From: Punica granatum
Lineage: Eukaryota; Streptophyta; Magnoliopsida; Myrtales; Lythraceae
Direction of reading: 5' to 3'
DNA length: 64,000 bases
Assembly (NCBI RefSeq): GCF_007655135.1
Contig: NC_045134.1
Span: 10,188,982-10,252,981, forward strand
The notes below the pieces were generated by a model. It worked only from the letters and a program-made list of their open reading frames with translations, did no database searches and had not been told where the DNA came from. The translations under genes and the position numbers were made by a program. This document shows positions 1 to 12,000 of this stretch, piece by piece. Position 1 is the stretch's first letter. Each line of letters begins with the position of its first letter.

Positions 1-2
1 GG

Positions 3-143
3 TTTCAGAGTATAGGAGGTGCTGATAAAGATAGAAAGAGCAGAAATAGTACCAGTCATAGTAATGGCATAATTAACAGCTGCAATGGACAAGAGAGGGA
101 GAGACAGTGGCAGTGGCCAGAGAGGCCGCAAGAGGGACGGTGA
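3..143 (+). CDS. possible 3' end of a gene entering from the left (partial)
   Basis: The frame starting at base 3 is open from the window edge for 46 codons and ends at a TGA at 141-143. The peptide is hydrophilic, rich in Ser, Asn, Arg, Gln and Glu, with a KDRKSRNSTSHSNG-like stretch and a QWQWPERPQ tail, which would suit a disordered C-terminus. I do not recognise the family. The competing reading is on the minus strand: a pyrimidine tract followed by TTGCAG near base 90 could be a splice acceptor for an exon running off the left edge, and its translation is hydrophobic. The two readings exclude each other and the window is too short on this side to decide. Low confidence. Confidence 0.25.
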   Translation, partial: FQSIGGADKDRKSRNSTSHSNGIINSCNGQERERQWQWPERPQEGR

Positions 144-1726
144 CAGGGTGGCAGCTCTGCTGGACTTCCCGGCCACGAGCTGTACAATTGGGGCCCGTCA
201 TGCTGTCGCTGTTGTTACTCAGCTTAGCTGCAACATTTTAATTTTAATTTTTTTCCTCCCTGTGTTGAGATCAGAGAGTTGGATGCTAGCAGAATGTAGT
301 TCAGTTGCTGTCACACAACTTTATACAATAGAGGAAAAGCCAAAAGGGGCCCCCAGTTATATATGATATAGAAAAGTAAGTTTCCTTTGCCTTCCACTAT
401 TCTTCGGCTCGTTTGTCTGTCGGGGAAGAAACTTTTTAGAACGACTATTCCTACCGGATGATTTGTCGTCAATACAGAAATGCAGACAACACTTAACGAT
501 GGTTAAATTATGAAGAGAACATCGAAATAAATACCTAGACAATGCATTTGGTCTTAGACTCAATAATGAAGGCTACATCATCTTAACTTGGCAGCAGCTG
601 TCGATAGGAGCAGATCTGATCTGTATTACAGGGTGGGGCAAGGAAACATAACAGTAGATTGTGATATAAGCCCACTTGTTTTGCTGCGATAAGCCAGTTT
701 TGTCTTGGCCCATTGCAGTCTCATGGAATTTAAAGGATTTAACTCAAATAGCATGATAAAAACGTTACTGTTTTATCACCGCGATGTTTGGGATTTCTTA
801 TGGGTTAGTGAGGACCGCATACCCCCAATCTAAGCCCGTTTGAGTCAGCATACTGGATTTCTTCCTTGTTGCCCATCCCCTCGACCATGCCCTTGCTACT
901 CGGAGTACATCTTCTTTGACAAGGAGTGAATTTGCAACTAACAATTTAACGGACTAGGAAATCTCTGTAGAAAGACATAAAAAAACAGAAGCAAAGTCGT
1001 AAGTAATTGTGTAATCATCAACATTGGCAGGTTTCCTCAACATTTTTGGAGAATCAGATAATGGATCTGGACAAAAATTATGGCTTAAGATATAGGAACA
1101 CAGAAAAATGCTGAGGGCTAATGAGATGGGGAAAAAAATGGAAAAAAACGAATATCTTCTTGAAATTTCTCCAATTGCCAAAAGGAGAGAAAAGAACTGA
1201 AAACAAGAAAGAGAGCCAAAATCTATCACAATATCGAGATAACATCAGGCTGGAAGTTTAATGGAAGTTCTAGTAAGAGTGGTGAAATTACCAGGTGTAG
1301 CGGAGGACATAGGATCGAAGTCACCAATGCAAGCCCGAGTTTCCCTTTCAGTAACATCACGGCATCATCGCAGACCAGGAAATGTGACAACGGACCAATT
1401 TCATTTTCCGACTGCCATGAATTGGGAATGGAGTCATTGCAGCCTGAAAGAGATTCAGAGGCAAAAAGTTTAACAAACGGCAATTTAATCAAACAGGTTA
1501 CCATCAAAACCTTTTCTTCTGGAAAATCTGATATCAACCTTTTGCAGTGCATCTTTATTGGTCCCAGAGAGTGACACATGATGCAGCATCCCCTGGCTCT
1601 TCACACTTCCCCAAAGTGCAGAAAGCGCACCAAATGAACCCAGATCAAAATCGAGACCGACCAAACAGTCCCACTACTGATATATTTTACAGCGAGCAAC
1701 CAAATTATCCGTAGTTTTACTCTCCC
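144..1726. other. intergenic / 3' flank, no gene recognised
   Basis: No reading frame on either strand shows a recognisable domain, codon pattern or splice structure. The frames that are open here (for example near 1226-1579) give compositionally odd peptides. The part next to 1727 presumably includes the 3' UTR of the PPR gene. Confidence 0.5.
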
Positions 1727-3940
1727 TCACCAATAATCTCCACAAGAACAAATCCCGTCTTTAAAATGATGAAATCTATTTGCATCCCTGACAACGATCT
1801 CCCTCCCCTCGATCTTCGATATAAATTTGGTTGCTGCATGGCAGTTCACACATGCTCGGAGATTCTTAGTTATTCGGAGTGTGGTATGAGGAGGAGTACT
1901 GATCAACCCATAAGCAATTGCTAGCCTCTCGCTGTGATTGCAAAGCATCTCCTCCTTCTCCTCGTAATTCAAATCATGAAGCACAGAGTCGATATGCGGA
2001 ACAAATCCTGCCTCCTTTAATCTCCGTTCCAACCTCTCAAGCTCCTCAAAGATCTCCTTTGATCGAGGGTGGGATTTGTCTCCAACGCGGAACGCCTGGA
2101 GCTTACCATTGATCTCTATTAAACTATATCCCAAGTCCTTAGTCAGTCCCCTCTCCCTCATTAAGATCCGTACTCTTCTGACTTGGTCCCACAAGCGGGC
2201 CGAAGCGTAGAGGTTTGAAAGCTGAACGTAATGGCCAGTATTATGTGGGTCAAGCAAGAAAAGCTTCTCAGCAGCATATTCTCCCAGTGAGATGTTGCGA
2301 TAGATCTTGCACGCGCTTAAAAGTGCTCCCCATATGGAAACTCCCGGTTCGATTGGCATTTTCAGGATGAAGTTGTATGCTTGATCCAATTGGCCGGCGC
2401 GGCCTAGGAGATCGACCACACAAGCAAAGTGCTGGTGGCGAGGCTTGATCCCATAGTCCTGCATGTGGTGGAAAAGCTCCCATCCTTCTTTCAAGAGGCC
2501 CGAGTGATTGCAGGCAGTGAGAAGCCCAATGAAGGTTACATCATTTGGAGCCACCCTAGCTTTTTTCATCACATTGTAGAGCTCAATAGCTTCCAAGGCC
2601 TTACCATGCAACCCATACCCCACGATCATTGCGCTCCACATTACAACATCCCCATTGTCCGTCTGATCGAAAACTTCACGGGCCAAACTCACACTTCCGC
2701 ACTTTGCGTACATATCAATGAGGGCCGTGTTCACAACGATGTCTCCCTTAAATTCTGTCTTACTGATATAGTTGCCCATCCACTTGGCTAGCTCGAGAGA
2801 GCCCACATGGGCACAGGCTGAGATAGCGGAAGTCACAGTTATATAATCCGTTCTAATCTTCTGTGAGATCATACTTCGGAACAGATCTACAGCTTCCTCT
2901 GCATGGCCATTCTTCGCATAACCTGAGATCATCGCATTCCACAAAATCAAATTCGGAGTCTCCATCTGGTCGAAAAACGCTCTTGCGACAGTCACTAATC
3001 CACATTTTGCATAAAATGCAGTGAGGGATATGAGCAAGTCAGGTTCCTTCTCAAGGCCCATTTTGATCACAAGACCATGGACAGATCTGCCCTGTTCCAA
3101 GTCCTCTACATCAGCATAGGCCCTTACAATGCTAACAAGGGCAATCCAATCAGGAAGCACGTTACTCCTCCTCATTTGGGTGAAAATCCTCAAAGCCTCC
3201 ATAGGCTGCCCATTCTGAGCACACCCAGAAATGATCGATGTCCATGAAACAATCGTCCGATCACCCAATCCATCAAAGACTACCCTAGCCTGTTCGATCT
3301 TGCCACATTTCATGTAAAGCGCAATAAGTCCATTCTGCACAAAAACATCGGCCTCAAACCCGTGCCTGAAAATCTGCCCGTGTATCCTCCTGCTCATTTC
3401 AACTGCGGACAACTCGCTCGAGGCCTTGAGGATATGGGGAAAAGTAAAGCAATCGGGCCTGACTCTGGCCTGTTGCATTCTGCAGTACATCTCGAGGACA
3501 TCCCTGAACATTCCCTGCCTCGAATAACCCCGAATTATGGCATTCCACAGAAACACAGTAGGGTCGGGAAATTCGTCGAACACCTTGCGCGCATACCGGA
3601 TCTCGCGGGCATTCGAACTGGCAGTCACTAGTTTCGTGATCAAGAACCCGCTTTGATGCAGCCCCAACGCTAACAACCTCGCATGGACTTGATGCAACTG
3701 TCTAATGTGGGTTGCGTTGTCGATAAGAGATGCATAGAATGAATCAGGATTTGAGTATGAATGCCCGGGAGGGCTACTAAGCCCATCATTATGATTGTCA
3801 AAATCAAAGCGGCTGTCTTGATGGAGGAGGGGCAAGCCCGAATAATTAAGGATGAGAAATCTCAACGTAGATGAGAAAGTTTCAGCTGCAATGTCGGCGG
3901 TTGCAGCTAAGGGTCGGACATGGCGGCAAACCATCTGCAT
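1727..3940 (-). CDS. MEF22: DYW-class pentatricopeptide repeat protein, MEF22-like organellar RNA editing factor
   Basis: Intronless frame of 737 codons. The N-terminus is Arg/Ser-rich and lacks acidic clusters, as expected of a mitochondrial or plastid targeting peptide. Residues ~70-560 are PLS-type PPR motifs (recurring WNAIIRGYSRQG, ALIDMYAKCG and VSWTSIISG signatures). An E region follows, then a complete DYW domain from ~600 to the end. The deaminase zinc motif is present as HSE at ~669-671 and CVNC at ~697-700, and the protein ends in GDYW. In this family the PPR tract reads a cis-element in the transcript and the DYW domain deaminates C to U. The closest match from memory is Arabidopsis At3g12770 (MEF22, mitochondrial editing): SFYASLID, QVHARLLALGL and the C-terminal half agree well. 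The first ATG at 3940 is followed two codons later by another at 3934, and either could start. No frameshift or missing catalytic residue is seen. Confidence 0.93.
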   Translation of the reverse strand: MQMVCRHVRPLAATADIAAETFSSTLRFLILNYSGLPLLHQDSRFDFDNHNDGLSSPPGHSYSNPDSFYASLIDNATHIRQLHQVHARLLALGLHQSGFLITKLVTASSNAREIRYARKVFDEFPDPTVFLWNAIIRGYSRQGMFRDVLEMYCRMQQARVRPDCFTFPHILKASSELSAVEMSRRIHGQIFRHGFEADVFVQNGLIALYMKCGKIEQARVVFDGLGDRTIVSWTSIISGCAQNGQPMEALRIFTQMRRSNVLPDWIALVSIVRAYADVEDLEQGRSVHGLVIKMGLEKEPDLLISLTAFYAKCGLVTVARAFFDQMETPNLILWNAMISGYAKNGHAEEAVDLFRSMISQKIRTDYITVTSAISACAHVGSLELAKWMGNYISKTEFKGDIVVNTALIDMYAKCGSVSLAREVFDQTDNGDVVMWSAMIVGYGLHGKALEAIELYNVMKKARVAPNDVTFIGLLTACNHSGLLKEGWELFHHMQDYGIKPRHQHFACVVDLLGRAGQLDQAYNFILKMPIEPGVSIWGALLSACKIYRNISLGEYAAEKLFLLDPHNTGHYVQLSNLYASARLWDQVRRVRILMRERGLTKDLGYSLIEINGKLQAFRVGDKSHPRSKEIFEELERLERRLKEAGFVPHIDSVLHDLNYEEKEEMLCNHSERLAIAYGLISTPPHTTLRITKNLRACVNCHAATKFISKIEGREIVVRDANRFHHFKDGICSCGDYW

Positions 3941-4098
3941 ATCCCTGCCCGAACTGAAAAGAAACAGTTTGAACTGATCACCCGAATCCTCCCGCGCGGT
4001 CCGACAGCAAGAGAAGGTTGGAACTTGACAATTAAACTAGCGGCTAAAAACTGTTATGCACAGTTGATAAAAGTCGACACTTATTCTAATCAACGTCA
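3941..4098. other. 5' flank of the PPR gene
   Basis: Short sequence between the PPR start codon and the first repeat. It should contain the promoter and leader of the minus-strand PPR gene. I see no convincing TATA box. Confidence 0.4.
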
Positions 4099-4388
4099 CG
4101 GGTTTAAGTTTCAGGAATGAAGAGTTAAGTTTTGATTTTAATTAGCTTGTAATGGTTGTATTGTTGAATTATGAAAAAAAATATAAAAAAAATAATGAAT
4201 AGTTAAAAGTAAGTAATGATTATGTTATTGGATTATGTAAAAAATAATGAATAATTGAGAGAATTTAGTATTAAAAATTGAATTAAATGGTTAAAAAAAT
4301 TGAAAAAAAAGAAAAGCAATAATTGTGTTGTTAAATTGAAGATAAATGGAGTACAATTAAAAAAATTTCTGAAACCAAACGGGCCCTT
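4099..4388. repeat. AT-rich MITE-like repeat (copy 1 of a family also at 57679)
   Basis: The ends are imperfect inverted repeats: CGGGTTTAAGTTTCAG on the left against the reverse complement of CTGAAACCAAACGGGCCC on the right. The interior repeats a TAATGATTATGTTATTGGATT-like unit. The same unit occurs in the element at 57679-58025. No clean target duplication was found, so the boundaries are approximate. Confidence 0.45.
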
Positions 4389-4426
4389 ATTAGGAGTTTA
4401 GGAATGAAGAAAATCCTTAATTAAGA

Positions 4427-4758
4427 GGGTAAATTAAAAAAAAAACCCAAATTTTGTAAAATGTCTCAATTTTGTCCTAAATTTTATTTTGTAACAGAAA
4501 AAATCATAAGTTTTCTAAAATGTCTCAAAAATGACCTCCGTTATAACTTCCGTTATAACTTCCGTCAATTTTTGCTGCTGATGGTGGGTCCCTTTAACAG
4601 TCCACGTAGGTCACACGTAGGCAAAAATTGACGGAAGTTATAACGGAGGTCATTTTTGAGATATTTTAGAAAACTTATGATTTTTTTTGTTACAAAACAA
4701 AATTTATGACAAAACTGAGACTTTTTACAAAATTTGAATTTTTTTTTGTAATTTGCCC
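4427..4758. mobile_element. MULE-type MITE with 9-bp target duplication
   Basis: The 332-bp element is almost entirely one imperfect palindrome. Its ends are GGGTAAATTA on the left and the complement of GGGCAAATTA on the right, and both arms carry matching AAATTTTGTAAAA, GTCTCA, CATAAGTTTTCTAAAA and GACCTCCGTTATAACTTC blocks. Flanks are TAATTAAGA (4418-4426) and TAATTAGGA (4759-4767), a 9-bp duplication with one mismatch, the size typical of Mutator-like elements. It has no coding capacity. The central loop contains two CACGTAGG-type motifs. Confidence 0.8.
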
Positions 4759-4767
4759 TAATTAGGA

Positions 4768-5587
4768 TTTGGGAGAGTTTATTCCTATATGAGCCGATAA
4801 TTGCTCGAATTGAATTAGTTATGACTCAGTATCATCTCATTTGGCCTGAAATTTTAGACCCAAAATTACATCATTTTGGCAGCTTTTTTTCCCCTCCTAA
4901 AGTTAAAAACCATTTCTTTTTTGTACATGTGGGTTTGAGAAGAAGGGCTAGGAGAGATATCTTGAGCCTCCAAGTGGTGACCGTCCCCTCCGGAGATTTG
5001 CAGGGTTGCCAAAAATATCGGAGGCTTGAAGCGATCTTGCCCGAGGGAAGGTGGCGGGCCGGAAGAGCCCGCGATCAACCACCTTCTTCCAAAAGATAAA
5101 GAGAGTGGAGCACCAACAACTTCAACAATATCGTCTAAAGCGGTGTCGGCCCCCACGATCTGCCTCTTATTAGGGGAGAGAGGAGGCAAATAGTGGGGAC
5201 ACCCTCGGTCGATGTCATTGGAGCCCACCGTCGAAGAGGTATGTTATCGGCAAGGGGACCACAGCACTTAGCTGTCCCAGTTTAAAAGGAAATAAAAAAA
5301 AAAGAAAAAAAAGATTTTCCCCTTTAAATTTCAAAGGATGCTAATTCATTAGCAAAAACGACGGCATTATATATAAGTAAAATTGTATTCTACTATAATA
5401 AATTCTTTCTTATTAATAGAAAAAAATTATTTAAATAATATATTTAAAAATTTAGATAATTGATTTAATCAAATCAAATCCCATTACGAAAATATAATAT
5501 CTTCTCGGCTTATTAGAAAAGGCTCAATTCAAAAATTAAGTGACAATTAAGTGTACTATTAGATATTAACCTAATTTCTATTATCAT
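4768..5587. other. intergenic; GC-richer island, function unknown
   Basis: About 4950-5260 is noticeably GC-richer than its surroundings and resembles the GC-rich core at 13020-13230, which suggests the inside of an old transposon. No coding frame is supported. The remainder is AT-rich. Confidence 0.35.
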
Positions 5588-6105
5588 AAGAGTGAAATTA
5601 TTGTAATATAAAAAAAATACTATCATCAAAATTTGTATTTATAAAATACATAACCAATTTTGTGTGAATATCTATAAAAATATGTACATTATACAATTAT
5701 TAGATAAATATATAATGCATTGAGACCATTAGTGGGAAAATATTTGTAGAACCATCTAAAATTAGTCTAATTTTATTAAATTATAAAATGAAACTTCAAA
5801 TTAACTTCGAGCATATTTTATTAGAAGGGTAAAATTATTGTAATATGTGAACTTATTGTAATATAAGAAATGAAATTTATATATTTGAAATAAGAATGTC
5901 ATCAAATTTTGTATTTAAAACTTATGTAACCAATTTTGTTTGAATATCTATAAAAATATGCATATTATACATTGATCGATTAGATAAATGTATAACGCAT
6001 TGAGACCATTAATTAAAAAAAATTTATCGAACCATTCAAAATTAGTCTAATTTTATTAATTGATTATTGATGAAACTTCAAATTAACTTTCAGCATATTT
6101 TATTG
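5588..6105. repeat. two-copy tandem duplication, ~235 and ~285 bp units
   Basis: Unit 1 (~5588-5821) and unit 2 (~5822-6105) share, in order, AAATTATTGTAATAT, a TTTTGTATTTA block, AACCAATTTTGT, GAATATCTATAAAAATATG, GCATTGAGACCATTA, AAAATTAGTCTAATTTTATTA and AAACTTCAAATTAACTT. The second unit has an extra ~40 bp near its start. The copies are diverged, so the duplication is old. No coding content. Confidence 0.7.
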
Positions 6106-7209
6106 AGTTAAAGAGCAAATATATGTTTCAAAAATCAGAATAATTGTTATAAGAAAGGATATATCTATGTATTAAAAATGAACATATATATAAATCACCA
6201 AATGATATCAACACTACAAAAAAATTTGATGACATATGGAATTTCTAAAATTATCATGATGCTATATAAGAACAAATTTATAACATAATACTATTAACTA
6301 ATAAAAAATATAAATAAAATATAAAGATAAGGGTGTTATAACCAGTGTTTTAAAAATGCAAATTTATATTCTATTTACAAAACTTAATATATGTGATAAA
6401 TTTATGGTAACGGTTAATTTAAAAATGCGATGCATATTAATTGAATATAAATTATTATTATAATATGTTTTAGGGAAAAATAATTGAAGATTATTATTTA
6501 TATTGAAATTAAAAGTTAAAAATTATTATTATTTTGTATAAGATAATTCATGTTTAAAAATATATATAACTACGATAAAAATGATATAGAGATATATGAA
6601 CATGAACCTGTGAAAAACTAGTTTATGATGAATGTGAAACTTAATTGGCCAATTTAGATGATAACGGGCCGCATTAACTTTTTTCGTCGGATACAAGGGA
6701 CTAATTTGTTTAAAACTTTTAGACGGTAAGCCTAATATATCCACTTGTTTATACCCATTTTTCACACTTTGCTGTAAGTATGGGCCAATGCGTATAATGG
6801 ATCAAGAGAAGCCCATGAGATCTGCATAAGCAAGGAGAATAACCCATAATTGGATTTCGAGACGGCCTGACCCAAATCTATGGCAATGCTCGACCCAAAC
6901 AGCCACAAGCAGTCCGGTGGCTCAAAGAAGGAAATTTAGGGTTTGTTTCCTTGTCCGAAACATAGACGAACCTAGAAGTAACTTTATTTGGAAGAGAATA
7001 TTAAATGGAGTTTATATTTTAGGAAGTCGACTTGCATAAGAGCTCAAGATGGTCTTGCTTATTCTCTCCATGCAAGATACATTATAAATATTACAAGAGA
7101 ATCCTCTATATTTAAAGACACCCATGTGTTTGAGGCAATCAACGTCCATAAGATTAAGGGAATGAATAATGGTGGCATCTCCAATATTTGCTATGTCTTA
7201 TTTTTTTAC
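6106..7209. other. intergenic; promoter-like patch without a gene
   Basis: AT-rich spacer. At about 6783-6950 there is a cluster of motifs usually found in housekeeping plant promoters: TGGGCC, AAGCCCAT and TTTAGGGTTTG (telo-box on the minus strand). No credible coding frame follows on either strand. A CACTACAAAAAAATT string at ~6213 resembles a CACTA terminus, but no partner end was found. Confidence 0.35.
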
Positions 7210-8035
7210 TAATTAATTTTTTTTTAGGCTATTAGATATCTAAATAAGTGGAACATTATTTTTCATAGTCCTAGGGTTAGCTAGTTGCTTGTTTTATTAG
7301 ATTATTTCCCGATTTCCTAGTCTTGGGGCAGCACTATAGTGTCTAGCCGATTTAAATCGAGTCCCTCTATTGTATTAACCTACCTCGACACATCAATCAA
7401 ACACACATTATCTTTTTCTATCTCTACTTTTATCGCAGCGCACTTTCAATATTTAAATTCCTCGCACCATTTATCTTCCATACACTAAAGCGCTTTTTAG
7501 AGCAACCCTATCGACCTTCCGAGGTCACACAATTACCGATCTGTCGGTCAAGGCTAATATCGACTTCCAGGTCGAATTAGTTATAAAGCTAAGGTTTCGG
7601 CTTTTAGCCTAATTCATTCGGCTATCCGTAGCCAAAACTCGCTAGCTCACGGGCCTCATTGGACAGTGACTCATCAGCTACAAGATCGGCTTCCAGGTCG
7701 TCTCTTTCAAGAGTAGGGCTACACAATTATGCGCACGTTGGGAGAACCAAAGCGGCCTTTCCCTCGTGGCCGCAACATCGTCTGAAGACAATTCAAGCAT
7801 CACACACCCCGACCTATTCATCTATGAGTAAACCCAGCCGCCGACTAGTCCTTCAAACCTTAGGTACCTAGACGCTATGCACTAGGCCGGTGAGGATGGC
7901 TGGTGGTTCCTCTACCTCGTGACCTAGGGATTACGCCTTGGCACACATGACAACCTAGCCGTCACGCGCGTGTGCTGAGGAGTTCTTGCGGAACATTTCG
8001 GGCGGAACACCACTAAAAATATTTTAGGGACTAAT
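7210..8035. mobile_element. possible degraded LTR-retrotransposon segment
   Basis: This block has a different base composition from its flanks. It has a CT-rich ACACATTATCTTTTTCTATC tract of the kind seen in the U5 part of plant LTRs, followed by a GC-rich stretch. No TG...CA boundaries, primer-binding site or target duplication could be fixed, and no retroviral-type frame is open. It could equally be some other repeat. Confidence 0.25.
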
Positions 8036-9061
8036 TCCTCTATAGTTGTATCTTTCAGGGATAACAGAAAAATAGATTTTAAATCCCAGTTCAATGTGAA
8101 ATTATTCCCTTGAGGAATCCCTAAAACAGATAAACTAAATTATGGAGGAACCGCCCATCTCTTTAAATTGATTATATGCGTTCTTATATATCTCGTAATA
8201 GTAATTTTGCAACTTGGAAAATGTAACGTATCGATAGATTTTCGCTTTGAGAGCTTAAACTTGAAGTACTAAATAATGAATTGAACTCATCATAATTTTT
8301 CGGCAGGAACTTATCATAATTTGTACCTTCTTAATATTCAAGATAACTGCAATATTTAAAAGCATCTTTTTTTATCAGAGAAGCTATGATTCTAGTAGTA
8401 GATAGTTGGAAAGGCTAAATAAAAGAGACACAAAATTTCACCAGTGAGAATTGGACAAGAATTTTGTTGATGAGAATCGGAACTAGACCTCTTGTTCCCC
8501 TTCGAGAGTAAAGGTTTTGTAGTCTTAGTAAGAGGTCTGAGAAAAGGTTAAGGATTTACTAGGTCTGAGATATTGATGCTGCATATAACCCCTTTTTTTT
8601 TCTTTCTTCTTTTTTTTTTTTCATCAGAGAAGAACCAGAAAGCAAATGGGTTTTACACGTTTAGTTCATCATATAATTCTCTGTTTCATGAAAACTAAAG
8701 GCACAATACATGATGCCAAAAGGAGGGGGAAGAATTCTGCAGCTAAACCTAATTTGGTGCAAAAAGGATGAGTTGACCCTAGAATACATATACATTATGT
8801 ATATGACCAAATTCTAATTAAATATGTGACCTATGTGATATCCCATGCATGCAAGTTTACCATTGCACAAACCACGCATGAAAAAAAAAACAGAGAGAGA
8901 GAGAGAAAGAAACCAAAAAAAAAAGGCAAAGAAAAAAAGAGAGAATTCACTCTACGATGATGAACATTAGTGTGTGTGTATATATATATATGTATGTATG
9001 TATATGTGTGTATATATATGACCGCGAGATCCATATAAGTCTCAGGAACACGTATTGGTGT
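8036..9061. other. intergenic and 3' flank of the PIRL gene, with microsatellites
   Basis: AT-rich, with poly-T/poly-A tracts (8588-8620, 8880-8940) and a GT/TA-rich microsatellite at ~8972-9018. The right part probably includes the 3' UTR of the minus-strand gene ending at 9062. No gene seen. Confidence 0.45.
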
Positions 9062-12000
9062 TCATCTTGAGAAGTAAGAACGGGGCGAGAAGAGACGGCG
9101 TGGTGAAAACATGCCAGTGTACCTCGGCGATGCGAGCCCATCGATGGACCGGTAGTCGGACATGATAAACCCTTCTCTCTCCTCACGGTGCCCAATGTTG
9201 AGGTTGTTCGACCCGTTGAAGGTCCCGTACTTCACGAGCTTCCCGATCCAGGACTTCTTCTTGGATGCGCTCTGGTGGCCTGAGTTCATCTTCTCGCTGA
9301 GGTACTCCTTCACTGCATGGAGGCCCAGCTCCACTATCTCCATGGGCGGAGACACGAGCGGATTGCCCTCGACACTGAGCTTCTGGAGCTTTTTCATGCA
9401 CCCCATCGAGTCGGGCAGGGATGTGATCTTGTTGTAGCTCACGTCAAGCTCAACGACTGAGATGAGAAGGCCGATTGAGTAGGGAAGCGACTCCAGGTAC
9501 TGGAAATTCTGGCTCACGTTTAGGGTCTCCAGGTTGATAAGGTTCTCGAGGTCTTCCGGCAGGGAACGCAGGCAGTTCAGGCGCACGTCGAGGACCTTCA
9601 GTGCAGTCAGGTGGGACAACGACCGGGGCAGGAACATTAGCTTGTTGGAATTTACCGATAGCTTCTTCAAGTTGGTCAGTTCAAACCCGATCGTGTCGGG
9701 TAGCTTGCTCAGCTTGTTGAAGTTGGCATTCAATTCTTCTAAGGATCTATTTAAGAAAAAAATAGGGTTAAGAATTGAAATAGGAGGGCTAATATATTCG
9801 ATTAATTAAAATCAATTAAAAGATTAAAAAAGAATGAATGAGAGGATCCAGAAAATATACTTGCAGTTCTCAATGGTCTTAGGCAGATATTCAATAAGGT
9901 TGCCGGCAACGTTGAGAACCCTAAGCTTGGAGAGACAACCAATCGAATTCGGAAGGGCTTTCAGCTGATTCGAGTGAACATCGAGTATCATCACATTCAG
10001 CAATCTTGCCGTTAATGACTCTGGTATATTCTGTTGGTTTGAGAATATGTACTTCATTAGATCTAAGAGATGTACGACTAATAAAAAGTTTAGAAACTCA
10101 AGCGTTGTAAATTGAATACAGTAGAAATTACAATCTTAACAATCTACAATTAGCTGATTTCGCATGCAGTACAGTGGTAGGACGCCCTCAATTCGGTACT
10201 AAATGATCTCAAATTTTATTCTTACAGTGAAAAATTTTCATATAATTTTTTTTATAGAAATTTTCATATCCCTTTAATTTCCCTATTTCCTATTAGCTCA
10301 TAAGTCTCTATTATAATCGCAAATTTAAAAAATTTCCACCAAAAAAATCTTAAACAATAATTATATTTTAGATTTGAATATTTGGATTTTCTATCATCAA
10401 ATGCATAGATAATTAATTTCACTATTTTCTTCTATAGTTATTGATAAACCTAGCCTAGTAAATCACTATCTTTTTTTTTTTCCTTTTCTATTTCAAGTTT
10501 GTTTTTAGGCTTTTGAGAGAGCCGTTTTCCACCCGAACGAAGCCAACAATAACGATTACATTTCATGGCTATAACCGGACAAATAAAGACCAACGCACAC
10601 AACCAAATGGAAAGAAATAGTACGACCTTAAATATAAATATTAAAAAATAAAAAAAATGGTCCCTATCTGATCAAGAAATATAAAATTGTGAAAAGGAGT
10701 TGTGAAAGCAGACTTTATGATAAGTAATAACTGTCCTTGTCATGGAAGCCACAGCAAGCATTGTACGGCAAATAAAATTAACCTTAGAGGAAATTACTGA
10801 TCAGTAAACTATTCAAATATTTTCATTAAATATTTTTTCGGTGTGAATTATGGTATTCGAAAGTTCATTTGGGTTTCGACTAATCCAGTCGAGCCGACTT
10901 GGCCCACTAAGGGGTAAAACTTTCACAGCATAGATTTTATCCATTCACAAGGACTCAAATCCGATACCTTACTTAAGCGGAACAAGCGTCAAACTGCTTA
11001 AATTCACTCATGTCGGTTGAAATATCTTTCTTTTCTAAGAAAATGTTTATTAATAGAAATCAATAAGGAAAAAGAATTAAAATAAATAAAAGATTCTTTA
11101 GGTAAGTTTGACTGAGACGATAATATCTGGATGGATCTTAATTACGTATGTTTTGTCTGTTTACATTTTAGTCAAACAACGTAGAGGAAAATTTGTAATC
11201 TGTCCATTTCAATTTTGCATCATCCTACAATTGAAAATTCTACGGAGAGAAATAAACAAGGCTTGATTTATTGCGAGTGAATCGTGTTTAGTCGGTTATG
11301 GGAAGAAAGACACAAAATCAAATCTGTAGTGTTCTTTTTTTTCTTTCCCAGAAGTTGAGATTTGAAGAAAATAACTACGGAAAAGCCAATATATATTACA
11401 CTACATAGTAACATTCCTCATGGAATTGATGATGATCAAGAATTCATACCAATTGATAATGTTGTTTTTTCGATTTTTACGTTTTATTTATAAGGTCAAA
11501 TTCATAAGCACGATACAGAAAATTAATAAGTATATTTTCATGAGTTACATCTCATAATATCACCGGTCTATATCTTCATTATAAGAAATTTTTACACGGT
11601 CTAATATCTAGAAAATCTCTGACATGAAAACACACACTGAACCTTATTATGATATTTCTCATTAATTTTCCTTAACTTTAATCATTCTGGATTCTATACA
11701 ATTTCCAGAAGAGAAAGCAGAATTAATTAGCTTGTCAACAGGATTAAAATTCCGAATAGTCCGAGATCTGAACATCGAGCACCTAGGTCGGGAAGTCCGA
11801 TCAGATGGACTGATAAATAAAAGGCACATGTACATACCTGAAGGTTGTTGTTGGAGAGATCGAGTTTGCAGATGATGCCGAGGTTGAGGGAAGGGCTGGG
11901 GAGGGTGTCGAGCGAGAGCCCGCTGAGATCCACAATCTCCAGCCTCTCCCCCGGGTCTCCCGCCCTCCTCGATCCCGAGCCCGACCCCTCCACCCCAGCT

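Noticed and set aside
1226..1579. 117-codon minus-strand frame
   Set aside because: No recognisable domain, unusual composition, an overlapping frame on the other strand, and no splice partners.
7210..8035. A complete Gypsy LTR
   Set aside because: No TG...CA ends, PBS or duplication could be fixed, so only a possible degraded segment is reported.
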